64,000 nucleotides of DNA, from contig NC_084892.1 of assembly GCF_958979055.1 (NCBI RefSeq), positions 563,001 to 627,000 of the forward strand, given 5' to 3'. Made by a program: the position numbers and the translations under genes. The notes under the pieces are model-generated. The model was not told where the DNA came from. It did no database searches and saw only the letters and a program-made list of their open reading frames with translations. Below are positions 46,502 to 58,600 of this stretch, piece after piece; within the stretch, counting starts at the first letter, position 1, and each line of letters opens with the position of its first letter. This DNA is from Alnus glutinosa (taxonomy: Eukaryota > Streptophyta > Magnoliopsida > Fagales > Betulaceae).

Positions 46502-46984
46502 TATTTTTTTACCATTCTCAAAGACAGCTCCATCTGTCATATATTGACCCATCATCCCATGTATATATACAAGTTCTCGGAAATGCTTTTGTTTCTTTCT
46601 CATTGGCACATGCACTTTGGGCAACTAAGTTTAATCATGCCGTCTCTCTCTCTCTCTCTCTCTCTGGGTTACTGACAGATGGAGCTCATCTTGTAACATT
46701 TTTCTGTCCAAAAATATTAATATATATGATGGTTTTCTTTCTTTATGATTACTTCCTTGTCGGTTGTCATTGAAGGATGCCTCAGAGAATCCCATCAGTT
46801 TTTCAATTATTTTTTTTATATTTAAGGAACAAAAATACTTTTTACTTCTCTATAAAAACACTTCACAATAGATTCCTTTAATTTTTTCTATATCAATTAA
46901 ATAATATTTTTTTACCTTATTTTTTTTTTTTTTTTCTCTTTCTTACTTTTATTGTTTTATTCATTTTTTTTTTGTTATCTTGAT

Positions 46985-47330
46985 TTCAGAAGACTCGGTC
47001 GGCTACTGTTTTCCCACAGCCCAATCCTCACCAGCACGTCTCCATTATCTCTGACGGCGACCTCACCTCAGCACGTCTTCGTCGACCTCTTCGACGGAAT
47101 CCTACAGCTCAGGATCGACGAGGATCCTTCTCTGGGCCCACCCAAGAAGCACTTCGAGGTTCCCGATGTGATCGTCCCCAACTTCTCCAACAAGAAGCTC
47201 TGGCTCTAGAGGGTTTCAACGACAACGACACTGGCTAATTCGGCAACAACGGTGGCGAGAAACACTCCTTGCGTTTTCCGATGAACTTTTTCGTCATCTC
47301 CTTCCATTAGATTTGGTGATGAAAATCCAT
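46985..47330 (+). other. GC-rich exon-like island (unknown)
   Basis: A GC-rich block in AT-rich DNA, preceded by an acceptor-like TTGATTTCAG (46,979-46,988). One frame is open for about 73 codons to a TAG at 47,207-47,209 and contains VFVDLFDGILQLRIDEDPS and HFEVPDVIVPNF. No ATG is required by the frame and no family was recognised. It could be a captured exon or a gene remnant. An AG microsatellite follows at 47,481-47,500. Confidence 0.35.
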
Positions 47331-47509
47331 TCCCTCTCCTCAACGAGTTCTACATATATATATTATTGCATATTCTTCCTCCCAGCAAAAATACCGATCA
47401 GAGAGCATGGTTCAGACATGGCCGTGAAGGAGACAAAGTGAAATAGATGAAGTGATGCAGGAAGCTGGTCGTGAAGGGGGGAGAGAGAGAGAGAGAGAGA
47501 GCCGGATTT

Positions 47510-48190
47510 TTTTCATTAAAAAGAATTCATTGGGAAGCTACAGTGCTACCCAATACAGTAGCTTCCCAACAAGAAAATGTAAATTTGGGGTACCTGTTGT
47601 GGGGTGGTTTTTGTGAATTTTTGTGAAATTTTCCCTATATTTATGGAAGAGAGCTAATATAAAGAGTCTATTGGGAGTGCTCTTAAAGGATCTCTCTCTT
47701 ATCATCTATTAATAGCATCATCATTGGGAAAAGACTTTAAACATGTATAGAACACTTCAAAGCAATTTATACAAGGTGGTAGGGGGGAGGGGACAAAGAT
47801 CCTCTCATTTTACAAAATGGAGAAGAGCCATTTTAGGTTCAAAATTTTATTTTATTGGCATTTGACGGTTCATGTTCTGATATTTAAATTTTCTAAATTA
47901 TGTGATAATATATTCACCGCACGACATTATGTACACGGTTAAGTATAATAAAATAAAATATATATTAATCATCAAATGACTCATCTAATTCAATTATTCC
48001 GGGGGCTAGCTTTATTAATTCCTCCCATGTGTATATATATATTAGGGATGGCCTTTGTTTTCTTATCCATTACCTTAATCATCAGCAATTACATTAATTA
48101 AATTGATAATTAGTACTTTGAAAAATCACTGATACAGTATTTATTAATTCTAGAAAAAATCACAATCCCATATTAATATAGCCATGGTTC
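47510..48190. other. AT-rich intergenic DNA
   Basis: No gene seen. A small hairpin, GGGAAGCTAC with its near-complement GTAGCTTCCC, lies at 47,530-47,570. The region ends at the start of unit 2. Confidence 0.5.
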
Positions 48191-48194
48191 TATC

Positions 48195-48446
48195 ATGTAT
48201 GAGACAATCAATAAAGATCATATATACACGAAGTCTTTACAGTTGTCAGCAACCATAAATTGTAACAAGTGCCCCATGCAACTGGACTTAATGCCAACTA
48301 TATATCATGACTACTCGCAGACCAAAACCAGCAAATTTAACTTCAAGGTTGATATAATTTCGATCTGCCCATATTGCAGGAAGCATGTGCCATGTGATCT
48401 GTCTGGCTTCAAGTCCACACGAACCCACATGTTTTTAAACCATTAA
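48195..48446 (+). pseudogene. Short conserved ORF fragment, unit 2 copy (unknown function)
   Basis: Paralogue of 1,136-1,327 and the better preserved of the two: the acceptor-like TTTACAG is followed by an open frame of about 70 codons. It contains CNKCPMQLDLMPTIYHDYSQ and later CPYCRKHVPCDL, ending THMFLNH. Two C-x2-C pairs and a terminal His could make a small zinc site. No ATG and no adjoining exon is evident. The family is not recognised. It may be an exon left from a gene truncated by the segmental duplication. Confidence 0.35.
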
Positions 48447-48499
48447 TTTGTCTACTCACATACATACACGTACAACTTGAAATGAGAGGTAAAATGCTT

Positions 48500-50460
48500 G
48501 AGCAAAAGTGACGTATGATGGACGTCATAGCAAGTCATAAAAAAGTTACGTATACATTCATCATTTCAGACCAGAGAACAGTGATCACATGTATTATGAA
48601 AATTCTACAAAGAAAAAATATGTCATGAACATGGACGGAACATAAGTTTTCATTAGGTGGCTAAAATATGAACAAGAGATTCTGTTAAAATAGTTATTCT
48701 TGTTGAACACAGATCAATTTGATCAAGCACCTAGAAAAGAAAAGAGAAATGACCGAATCAATATAATAGAGACTAACGGTTGGGGATAACTCTAATATTT
48801 AAATCTTCATATTAAATATTTAACTTAAAAGTGAAAACTAAATTATGTGATGATAGTAATTAAATAGGTTGATTAATTAATTAGCTGACTACTTCTCTTT
48901 CTTGCGAAAAGAACGTCCATTACAAACAATGTGAAAGGGCTTGTGAAAATAGCACCAAATTAATGTAGTATTATCCTATGTAAATTAAGGGGTATAAATT
49001 TAATGGGTACCTAGATTTTGACTTCTGAAAAGATTATTTCTGTCAGTTTCCATTGTCTATATACATCATATCACTCGATATCACTCTTTTCCTGGGTGAA
49101 AATTAAATATATAATAATCCAATAATCCAATGCAATATAGTATCAATATTTTGGAACTTCAACTAGCTAGGCAAAGTGGTAGAGAAGTTGACTTGTTTTT
49201 TATCATATTAATTAATTAAAAAAAAATATCTATGGATTGAACCAGTGGAATGAAATTGATTTGATCCAAATTTGACCTAATAACAACTAGTTTATTTCTC
49301 AACGAGATAGGCCTCTAGGCAGGGTTCTCCATAAAGTGGAGGAACTAATTATGTGCATGCAAGCTATTAAATTAAACTACCTAGTTCGCTAAAATTATAA
49401 TTAATAGCCAAGATAAGCCTCTTAATTTCTAAAATAAAAATAAAAGATAAGCTTGTTAATTTTTAAGTGTCTGGTTTAATGGTTTTAAAACTTATGGTTA
49501 AAAAAAATAACAACTTCAAAACACATTTTTTAAAATTGCATTGGTAAACACACTTTTAAAAATCGCACTTAAATATACTTTCTTGCCTATTTTAAACTAC
49601 CAAACATCATGGATGGATTTAGGGGTGACCAATATAGGTCATGCCCCCGCTCAAGTTCAAAAAAGAAAAAAGAAAAATTAGGTAAAAAAATAAAAATTAT
49701 ATAGTAAAAAATAAAAATTTTACCTACTAATTCCTATTAACAATATATATATTTTTTTTTGGCTACTGACTCTTGCCCATTAGAGGTTTTAACTCTGTTT
49801 CTGCCAAATATGACGCTTTCAAGTTTGAACGATTTTGTATAAAAATACAGGTTTAGACTACAAAATCGTCGGGCCAAATGTATTTGATTGAGTTTTAGGT
49901 GGCTCTATTCGCATGCCAAATGGGCTAATCTTATGAGAGATGAGTGATGGGCTTTGGCACTCCATCGGATGTGAGGCAAAGTGACCAGTTGTTTAGTGTT
50001 TTTTGTTTGTTTATTTTTATGCCTCGTCATTTTATATTTTATATTTTGCTTAGATGCAGCTTATAACGTACAAAAAGATATTAGAATATTCGTATGCAAG
50101 TAAGTGCTGTTCTAACGTCATATATAAATCATAAAAAATGAGTGGTTAATAAATATAACTTAGTTAATTTTAAAATAATAAAATAAATAAAAAATGTGAG
50201 AGAAGTGGAAGCAAACAAAAATAAAGAGAACACAAGAATTTATGTTGGTTCACTTTAGAAGCGTATGTCTATCGATAGAAAGAGCATGATATAAATACAT
50301 TTTTATTAATCGACTAGATGATACAGTTATATTATATGGTCTATTTAGAGGTAAAATATGATGTGTGAGGTAGGCTAGAAAATATATGGACAACTATGAT
50401 GAATATCGATATAAAAAAAATGGATAAATATAAAATAAGTCAATGCGATTGTCCATAATT
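48500..50460. repeat. Unit 2 AT-rich spacer, paralogous to 1,370-5,220
   Basis: Noncoding, and aligns with unit 1 apart from the three insertions that only unit 1 has (1,797-2,072; 2,100-3,491; 3,852-4,061). It serves as the empty-site control for them. Confidence 0.75.
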
Positions 50461-50580
50461 GTAATGGATAACGCTAAAAAAACACCAGTTACATACTCTC
50501 ATACTCACATGGGGTGGGGCGTGTAGTGGCCCCACTCCATGTGAGAGGAGGGTGGTAACCAGTGTGTAATTTGTGTGTTT

Positions 50581-50700
50581 CTAAGGCCATCTCCAGCAGG
50601 TAAAGTTAAAGTAGCTACTCAAAAAGTAATTGATGTGTTTCTAAGGCCATCTCCAGCAGGTAAAGTTAAAGTAGCTACTAAAAAACTACAAATATTTATT
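50581..50700 (+). repeat. 60-bp tandem duplication across the left junction of the Pack element
   Basis: The first 39 bases of 50,581-50,640 recur at 50,641-50,680, and both are preceded by GTGTTTCTAA-type flank. The duplication covers flank, TSD and element end, so it arose after insertion. Confidence 0.85.
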
Positions 50701-51542
50701 TTAGCTACTCCAACAGTTAAAAACACTCCAACAATACTCTTTATTCTACTCTTCATTTCCTTAAAATATTATTTTCCAATATTTTTTTATTGTTTTATTT
50801 TCTCTTCTCTCTCTTCTGTCCCCATCCTCAACAATTGGCCAACCCCATCAAACCCACAACCAAACCAGTAAAACCACCCTTGCCCACCCACACCCAAGAC
50901 CCTTCTCTGGCCTAGCCGCGGCCTGCACCGGCGGAATCGGAGCCGTACAACATCACACCCATCCACAACCTGTTGGCGGACCACCCGTCCCTGCGGTTTC
51001 CTGAGGTCCGCGCAGTGACAAGCGCCCTCCGAGTGGTGGGGGACCTAAAAAAGACGCCATACGGGCAATGGGCGCCCCACATGGACATCCTGGACTGGCT
51101 GGCCCTCTTCTTTGGCTTCCAAAACGACAACGTGCCGAACCAGCGGGAGCACCTGGTGCTCCACCTGGTCAACGCCCAGATGCGTCTCTCACCTCCCCCT
51201 GACAACATCGACGTCCTCGACACTGCCGTTTTGCGCCGCTTCCGCAAGAAGCTCCTACCTCGGCAAGAAGTCTAGCATCTGGATCTCCGATCGCCGGGAG
51301 ATGGGGATGACGGAGAGAGATCGATGGAGAGGGACAGAGGGATGAAGAGGGAGAGGGGGGAGAGAGAAAATATTGATAAAAATTTTTGGCTTGTGTGAAC
51401 AGTTAATAGGCAACTCTGCCTATTCACTGTTCAATGTTAGATAAAAAAGTTTACTTTGGCTATTCTGCTGGAGAGGAGAAAAGAGCTAAAAAAGTTAAAT
51501 TTAACCATTTCAGCTAAAGTAGCAATTCTGCTGGAGATGACC
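50585..51542. mobile_element. PIF/Harbinger-like Pack element carrying a callose synthase exon
   Basis: A 958-bp element beginning GGCCATCTCCAGCAG and ending with the inverted CTGCTGGAGATGACC. The 3-bp duplication TAA lies at 50,582-50,584 and 51,543-51,545, typical of PIF/Harbinger. Unit 1 has the empty site with one TAA at about 5,335. The interior at 50,880-51,310 is GC-rich and derived from a callose synthase gene. No transposase is encoded, so it is nonautonomous. Confidence 0.88.
50931..51300 (+). pseudogene. Captured callose synthase (GSL/CalS) exon fragment
   Basis: From 50,931 the frame reads AESEPYNITPIHNLL, ADHPSLRFPEVRA, HMDILDWLALFFGFQNDNV, NQREHLVLHL and RFRKKLL. This is the conserved N-terminal FKS1-type region of plant callose synthases, nearest to the GSL5/CalS12 or CalS11 type from memory. 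After RFRKKLL about eight residues of the family sequence are missing and the frame shifts. The next frame continues YLGKKSSIWISDRRE, the expected downstream sequence. The fragment is therefore an exon piece with an internal deletion. No membrane segments or catalytic region follow. It lies wholly inside the Harbinger-like element and is absent from unit 1. Confidence 0.88.
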
Positions 51543-52327
51543 TAACACCCTCAATTGTAATTAGCTCACTGTGGTATAAAAAGTAGTTGGAAACTTTATG
51601 TAGTAAGCCAAAAATACAAATAAATCCATGCACCCAACTTCTCTCCAAATTTTTACCGGAAATAATCGTGTTGTGACAAAAATAAAAAAATAAAAAATAA
51701 AATTAGAAAACTTTAAAAAGAAAGAAACAACACTAAAAATAACAAGAAGAATTAGTGGCTGGCCTGACCAAATAGGGGGTGGCTTGGCCATTCTATTTTA
51801 AGTTTAATTTTTGTTTCGTTCTGTTTTTAATTTTTATATTTATATTTTACATAGGATCAACAATTGAGCAATATCTTCGGTATTCTCTCACTCTCGCAAC
51901 CAAATCGTCATTTCAATAAGAATGATAAGGATTTTTGGATTTGAGGAATATATATGAGATATGATACGTTTATAATAATTGTATAATTCTTGTACAATTC
52001 TAATAACTTTTTTTTAAAATCAACTATTAGATGTGTATGATCTACATGTAAGAAAAATGCTCTAATTGTTAGTTTGAAAAAAAAAAATGTTGGAGTTGTA
52101 CAACAATCATTTTTCTCTCTCTCTCTATAAATATATATATACATATTTGAGAAATGTTATTTTTCTAACTCTTGTCCAACTCGAATAATTTATTTATTTT
52201 GTAAATTATTTATTAGATACGTAGGACTTACATGTAAGAAGATAGATTCAATAATTAGTTTGGAAAAAGGGTTGAATGAAAATTGGACAAGAATTGAATA
52301 AATAGCTGGTATTTATATTGTCTCTAA

Positions 52328-52465
52328 AGAGTAGCTCAATCGGCTGAAAATTACGCCATATAAAGCGAATATCACTAGTTTAAATCATTCTCTTCTTTTT
52401 AGGTGGACATGGCGTTTATCAAAAGAAGGCTACGTAACTTCTCTCCAAAAAAGAAAAAATAAAAG
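52328..52465 (+). mobile_element. tRNA-derived SINE, uninterrupted copy (unit 2)
   Basis: Box A-like GTAGCTCAATCGGC, a degenerate box B (AGTTTAAATC), and a tail TAACTTCTCTCCAAAAAAG. It corresponds to 6,725-6,824 plus 15,211-15,266 and shows the MULE target site as ATCAAAAGA (about 52,418). Confidence 0.6.
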
Positions 52466-52499
52466 AAAGAAGAATAAGGAAAACAGTAGGCTTTGTAAC

Positions 52500-52669
52500 T
52501 AGTATCATTTTACTACCAAAGCCTTGACATTCGACAAACTTAATTTGGGCTAGCTTTGTAGTCTCTCACTTGACCTAAGGCCCGCGTTCGATCGACCTTA
52601 AACGGTTAAACCCTTAAACCTCACAAAGAGGCAGCGAAAACCAAAACCCGCCATAGCAGCTTAGCAGCG
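52500..52669 (+). promoter_or_regulatory. Promoter and leader of WDR3 copy 2, with telo-box- and site II-like motifs
   Basis: TGGGCT at 52,546-52,551 matches the site II core (TGGGCY) and AAACCCTT at 52,608-52,615 resembles a telo-box. This pair is common upstream of plant ribosome-biogenesis and ribosomal protein genes, which suits WDR3. The motifs are short, so this is suggestive only. Confidence 0.45.
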
Positions 52670-55600
52670 ATGGTGAAGGCGTACTTTCGGTACGAGCCGG
52701 CGGCGGCCTTCGGAGTCATCGTATCCGGCGAGGCCAACATAGTGTACGACAGCTCCGGGAAGCACCTGCTGGCTCCGGCGCTGGAGAAGGTGGGCGTGTG
52801 GCACGTGCGGCAGGGCCTCTGCACCAAAACCCTAGCCCCTTCGCCCGCCTCTCGTGGTCCTTCTCTCGCCGTCACCTCCATTGCCTCTTCGCCTTCTTCT
52901 TCTCTGGTAGAAGCTTTTTTCTTATTCTTTTTTGTTTTCCCTTGGTATGGTTTGGTTGCCGAGAAAGCGAGGCGACGAAAACCCAAGAGAAATAAAAGAG
53001 ATTTCTTTAAATATTTTTCTTAGTTTTGAATGTTTTGAAGTCTGAAAAATGAGATACTAATGTTTAAGTTCTAATAATGATATACTTACACTACGTGTAT
53101 TGGTTCCTGTATAATAAGAAAGAAATTCACCACGCGTTTGAATTTCAGGTTTCCCAGTATTTTTAGTGACAAACCTTGCAGTTTTTTTGGTATTATGAAT
53201 GATTTCTTCCCCAATATTTATTTGATAATCAGATAATCATTCTGAGATTTTAACATCTAACGTACATTTATCACTCACAATTCCATGTGGAGGTTTTGGT
53301 TCTAGCTCTACTGGGTTCCAATATTGAGAATTTAGGATTTAATATTCTAAAGTTCAATTTCATTTCCTGCAAAAAAGAAAAAAGCAAAAAGAAAAAAGAA
53401 AAAAGAAAAAAAGATAAAGGTTTTCTTTTTTGGTTGATAACGAATGGGCTATGGAAAGGTGGAAGGTAACTTGAGAATATTGAGTTTGGAACCTATGAAT
53501 TCAGTACTTGTAGCTTATTGTTTGCTATATATATATATTTTTTATTTTAGTTTTTTATTTTTTTTAAATACGGTGTTATTCACCAATTCTCTAATTGTGA
53601 ATTGATGAATTTTTGTGCTCTGTTGATGTAAGAGGAAGAGCTTTTGATTGCAGATTGCAAGTGGATATGCAGATGGCAGCATAAGAATTTGGGATAGCGA
53701 CAAAGGAACTTGTGAGACCACATTGAATGGACATAAGGGGGCTGTCACTGTGCTTCGATACAATAAGCTTGGATCGTTGCTTGCATCTGGAAGCAAGGAT
53801 AACGATATAATATTATGGGATGTGGTTGGTGAGACTGGCCTGTATCGGCTTCGCGGGCATCGTGACCAGGTTTATCATTACAGCTTTTCAATTAAACCTG
53901 TATATTCATTTGGTTGCAGGGCTTAGCTTGCTTATCCCTATTGTTTTCTTCATTTATCTATCTTGCACTCTGTATAAATTGTGATTATTGTTTATTTGCT
54001 TTCACTTATTGTAGGTAACTGATCTTGTTTTCTTAGATTCTGGTAAAAAACTTGTTAGTTCCTCCAAAGACAAGTTCTTGAGAGTGTGGGATCTTGAAAT
54101 ACAGCACTGTATGCAAATAGTAAGTGGTCATCACAGTGAAATATGGTCCATAGACGTTGACCCAGAGGAAAGATTTCTGGCCAGTGGGTCTGCAGATGTG
54201 GAACTTCGATTTTACACAATTAAGCATGACTTGGTGGATGGACAATCTTTAGCTACTACAAAGGGAACTGAAGTTGTGAACAATGGAGATTCATCTACTC
54301 AAAATAAATGGGATATTTTGAAGCCATTTGGAGAAATTCAGCGACAAAACAAAGATAGGGTCTCTACTGTGAGATTCAACAAATCAGGAAATTTGCTTGC
54401 TTGCCAAGTTGCAGGAAAGACAGTAGAGATATTCAACATACTGGATGAGGCTAAAGCAAAGCGTAAAGCGAAACGTAGGCTTCATCGGAAGAAAGTAAAA
54501 GAATCTGCAAAAGGGGCAGTTGGGGTTATGGAAAGTGGTGATACAAATCATGGCACTGGAGAGGAAGGAAATGCTCCCTTGATTACTGCCGCTGATGTTT
54601 TTAAGCTTCTTCATACTGTTCGAGCTAGCAAAAAAATTTGCTCCATTTCTTTCTGTCCAGTTACTCCAAAGAATTTACTGGCTACTTTAGCAGTGTCTTT
54701 GAACGACAATCTATTGGAATTTTATTCCATTGAAGGCAGTGGCTGGTCAAAAGCACTTGCTGTGAAGCTCCAAGGACACCGTTCTGATGTCAAAAGTGTA
54801 ACACTTAGTTCAGACAACTCTTTTTTGATGTCAACTAGTCACAAGGCAGTAAAGATCTGGAATCCAAGTAATGGTGCTTGCCTCCGAACTATTGAGTCTG
54901 GGCATGGACTATGTGGTTTAATTATTCCTCAGAACAAGTATGCACTTGTTGGAACTGATAAAGGAACTATAGAAATTATTGACGTCGGGAGTGGAACGTG
55001 CTTTGAAGCAGTAGAAGCTCATGGTGGTTCTATTAGGTCAATTGCGGCGATTCCAAATGAAAATGGTTTTGTCACAGGAAGTGCGGATCATGATGTTAAG
55101 TTCTGGGAATACCAGATTAAACAAAAATCTGGTCAAGTATGTTCTTCTTACGTTCAACTCTTAACATTTCTAAGTTTTGTATTGTACCTCATTATCTGTT
55201 ATTTAGGATATTTGTCCAAGTTGAAACTCTTTTTTATGAACAACATTGTACTTATAAAAAAGGTCCTATTACTTCCAGCATAATATTATTAAATGATAAT
55301 GACGATGGACCTTCCACTTTCTCTTAAGGTGCTGTTCATTTGAAAAAGTAAACCCTTGATGCCTTTTCCATTTTTCTGAAATTCATGGATATCTCTGATA
55401 ACACATGAACTCGAGTGATCTGCTCTGGTTGCTTGTAAATGGTCGTGTCATTTCAACAAAGTAAGGAAAATTTCTCTAGCATCAGATGTAATCATAGTGC
55501 CACACTTGGAAGTGTCATTCTGTTGCATTTTTTGTTGTTGTAAGGTTTAGATCTCATGATTTAACGTCTGGATTTTTATGATGGATGATTTATTTGATGA

Positions 55601-58600
55601 AAGCCCTCGCTTTTCTAGCTTTGCGGGTTTTATGGACTTGTGTTTTTCTTTTTCTCCCTAATTGGGGTCTTTCTTGTATACTTTTCGTGTATTGGCTTCC
55701 GCCCTTATGCGCTTTCTAATGAAGTTGATTTACTTATAAAAAAGGGTTAACCTGTCTCTGTTTGTTTTGCAGGATACTAAGCGCCTAACAGTTTCAAATG
55801 TGAAGTCTATGAAGATGAACGATGATGTTTTTGTGGTTGCAGTAAGCCCTGATGCTAAATATATTGCTGTTGCACTCTTGGATTGTACAGTAAAGGTCTG
55901 ACCAACACAACCTTATAGATTTTGGTTTAGTTTCATTGTTTGGTGTGATAGGTTCCATGTTTAAGATTCTTGCTAGTTGGTAATTGAGGGATCATTGTAG
56001 TTTTGAAATTTGAATTCCTAAACATTTTTGACATTTTGAATTGTGTTCTTCGTCCGATGCCATTTTGTTTAAATCATCAGTCCTCTAATTCTACATTTTC
56101 ACGTGTATTAAAACCAACTTTTGGACACCTTTAGGAGTCATCACTTTTTTTTTTTTGTTTGGCAAGTAAAGCAAATTTATACAAAGTGCAAGGGGTGCAA
56201 CAAAGTACACATGAAGTATATAAGAGAAAACGCGATCTTTCAGCGGGGCAGATGATTACTTCGATCTCTGGTTTTTTTATCTGACCAAGGGGGATCATGG
56301 TGCTGATGATCCATTTTGTGAGAGAGAGAGAGAGAGAGAGAGAGAGGGGGAAAAAGGGCACGAATATCTGCAAAGTTAGAGGCTTCAAACGTACAAGTAA
56401 GCACTGTATCCCAAAGTTTGGGGATTTGTCAAAGGACTTGACACACAAACAGTTGTACCTCTATCCATGCCATGTAGGAAATGAGAGATCACTAGGGTAG
56501 CATCATTATCAGTTTTCTTCTGAATCAGATGGTGTTAAATTGCTAATTTAGTTAGTTTCGTCTCTTCTCATTTGTCTCCAAGAAGCCTAAGGAAGAGAGT
56601 TATCTACTTCTCAGTTTTATGATAAACTGAACCGGAAACCATTAGAAGGGACCTATAGAGTCTTTCTAGTTCTGTGAAATATGCTTTTAAACCTTCCAAT
56701 CTCTATGGTTGTGTTGGATTTCTGGGATACCCATGAAGACTAGATAAAATTGTTGAAAGCTTACAAAATGAAGCCAGTTGTGTATCATGACTTGCTACTT
56801 GAAATTTATAAGCGAACAACTTGGACCAAATGTATCACATGTACGTACCACTTGCCAATCATAACTTGTAGAAATGGAAGCAAATGTGTTAGTGTGAAGA
56901 TACAAGCTTGTACATGTTCAAGGTGCTTGAACGAGTAAGTCCAAACAAGTAAATTACAAAATTTATAAAAGGGATATGTGGTTCTTGTTCTCTAATTGAA
57001 GACGTAGCTTTGGAGAGTTCAATCATTGGTGAAGCATTGCCATTTCTAAACAAAGACAATAAGGAGGGATATTGGACTAAATGGTTGATGGACTACTGTC
57101 GATTCTCCTTGTATATGCTTTTGATGAAAACTTCTAATAATTTGATTTTTTTTTTCCTATTGGAACGTAATATCTTGTTTTTGTATGTGGAGCTTCTTTA
57201 TTTGCTTTGGTGTCAGTTACATCATTTTGATGGAGTTATCTATGCCCTTTGCAGGTTTTCTTTATGGATTCACTCAAATTTTTTCTTTCCTTATATGGTC
57301 ACAAGCTACCTGTACTATGTATGGATATTTCATCTGATGGTGATCTGATGGTGACTGGCTCTATGGACAAAAATTTGAAGATTTGGGGTTTGGATTTTGG
57401 TGATTGCCATAAGTCCATTTTTGCTCATGCTGATAGGTGCTGCACATTGATAAAATTAAATGTAAAAAGATGTTTCTTTAGAATTTGCATAAGTATTATA
57501 AAACAATTCTGATGAGCTATTTACATGACAGTGTTATGGCAGTACAATTTGTACGAAATACCCATTACATGTTCAGTGTGGGGAAAGATCGCCTGGTCAA
57601 ATACTGGGATGCTGATAAATTTGAGTTGCTTTTAACTCTTGAGGGACATCATGCGAATGTTCAGTGTCTTGCTATCAGCAATCGGGGCGATTTCATTGTC
57701 ACTGGATCTCATGACCGATCCATACGTCGTTGGGATCGTACTGAAGAACCATTTTTCATTGAGGTATTTACTTCTTGTTTTTACTTTGATTCTAAAATTG
57801 TTTCATTAATTAAAAGGAATAATAGAACCCTTAATTCTGATAAATCGATTTTCTTGAATAATGTTTAACCAAACAAAATGTGCAATTTGAATCTGCAGGA
57901 AGAGAAAGAAAAAAGGTTGGAAGAGATGTTCGAGTCTGACCTTGACAATGCATTTGAAAACAGGTATGTGCCCAAGGAAGAAGTCCCTGAGGAGGGGGCT
58001 GTGGCCTTAGCAGGAAAGAAGACTCAGGAAACCCTTACAGCAACTGACATAATTATTGATGCACTAGACATAGCGGAGGTAGAAATGAAGCGTATTGCTG
58101 AACATGAGGTAAATTTAGTTTCCATTATTGTTACCAATTTGGTCTCACTGATGTGTCATTATATCTGTTTGTTTCCATTTCTTGGAGGGTGTGAAGCGAT
58201 TTTTTTGGCGGGGGCCTACCCATAATGAGCATTTGGTGACAGAGAAAAATGATGTTTGGATCCATTTATTTTACAAAAATCACCTTCTGCAAATTTTACC
58301 CAGTTTTTTGGCATATTTTATTATTTATTTATTTTTATTTTTTTATGAGTGGCGTCTTTACTGGATACATAGACACACAAACGCACATATAACCCCCTAC
58401 CCAACCCCTCCCACCCAACAATTTATTTGAAATGTATATATCTTTTTGGTGACTTAATCTCATGGGATATCTGTAATTTGGGCCTTGTTTGATAAGCATG
58501 GGACAGGATAGTGCTTGGTGCTATTCACTGTACTTTTTTTTTTTTTTTTTTTTCACTTTTTTACTTTTTCCAACAACAATTCACATCAAAACATTCCTAC

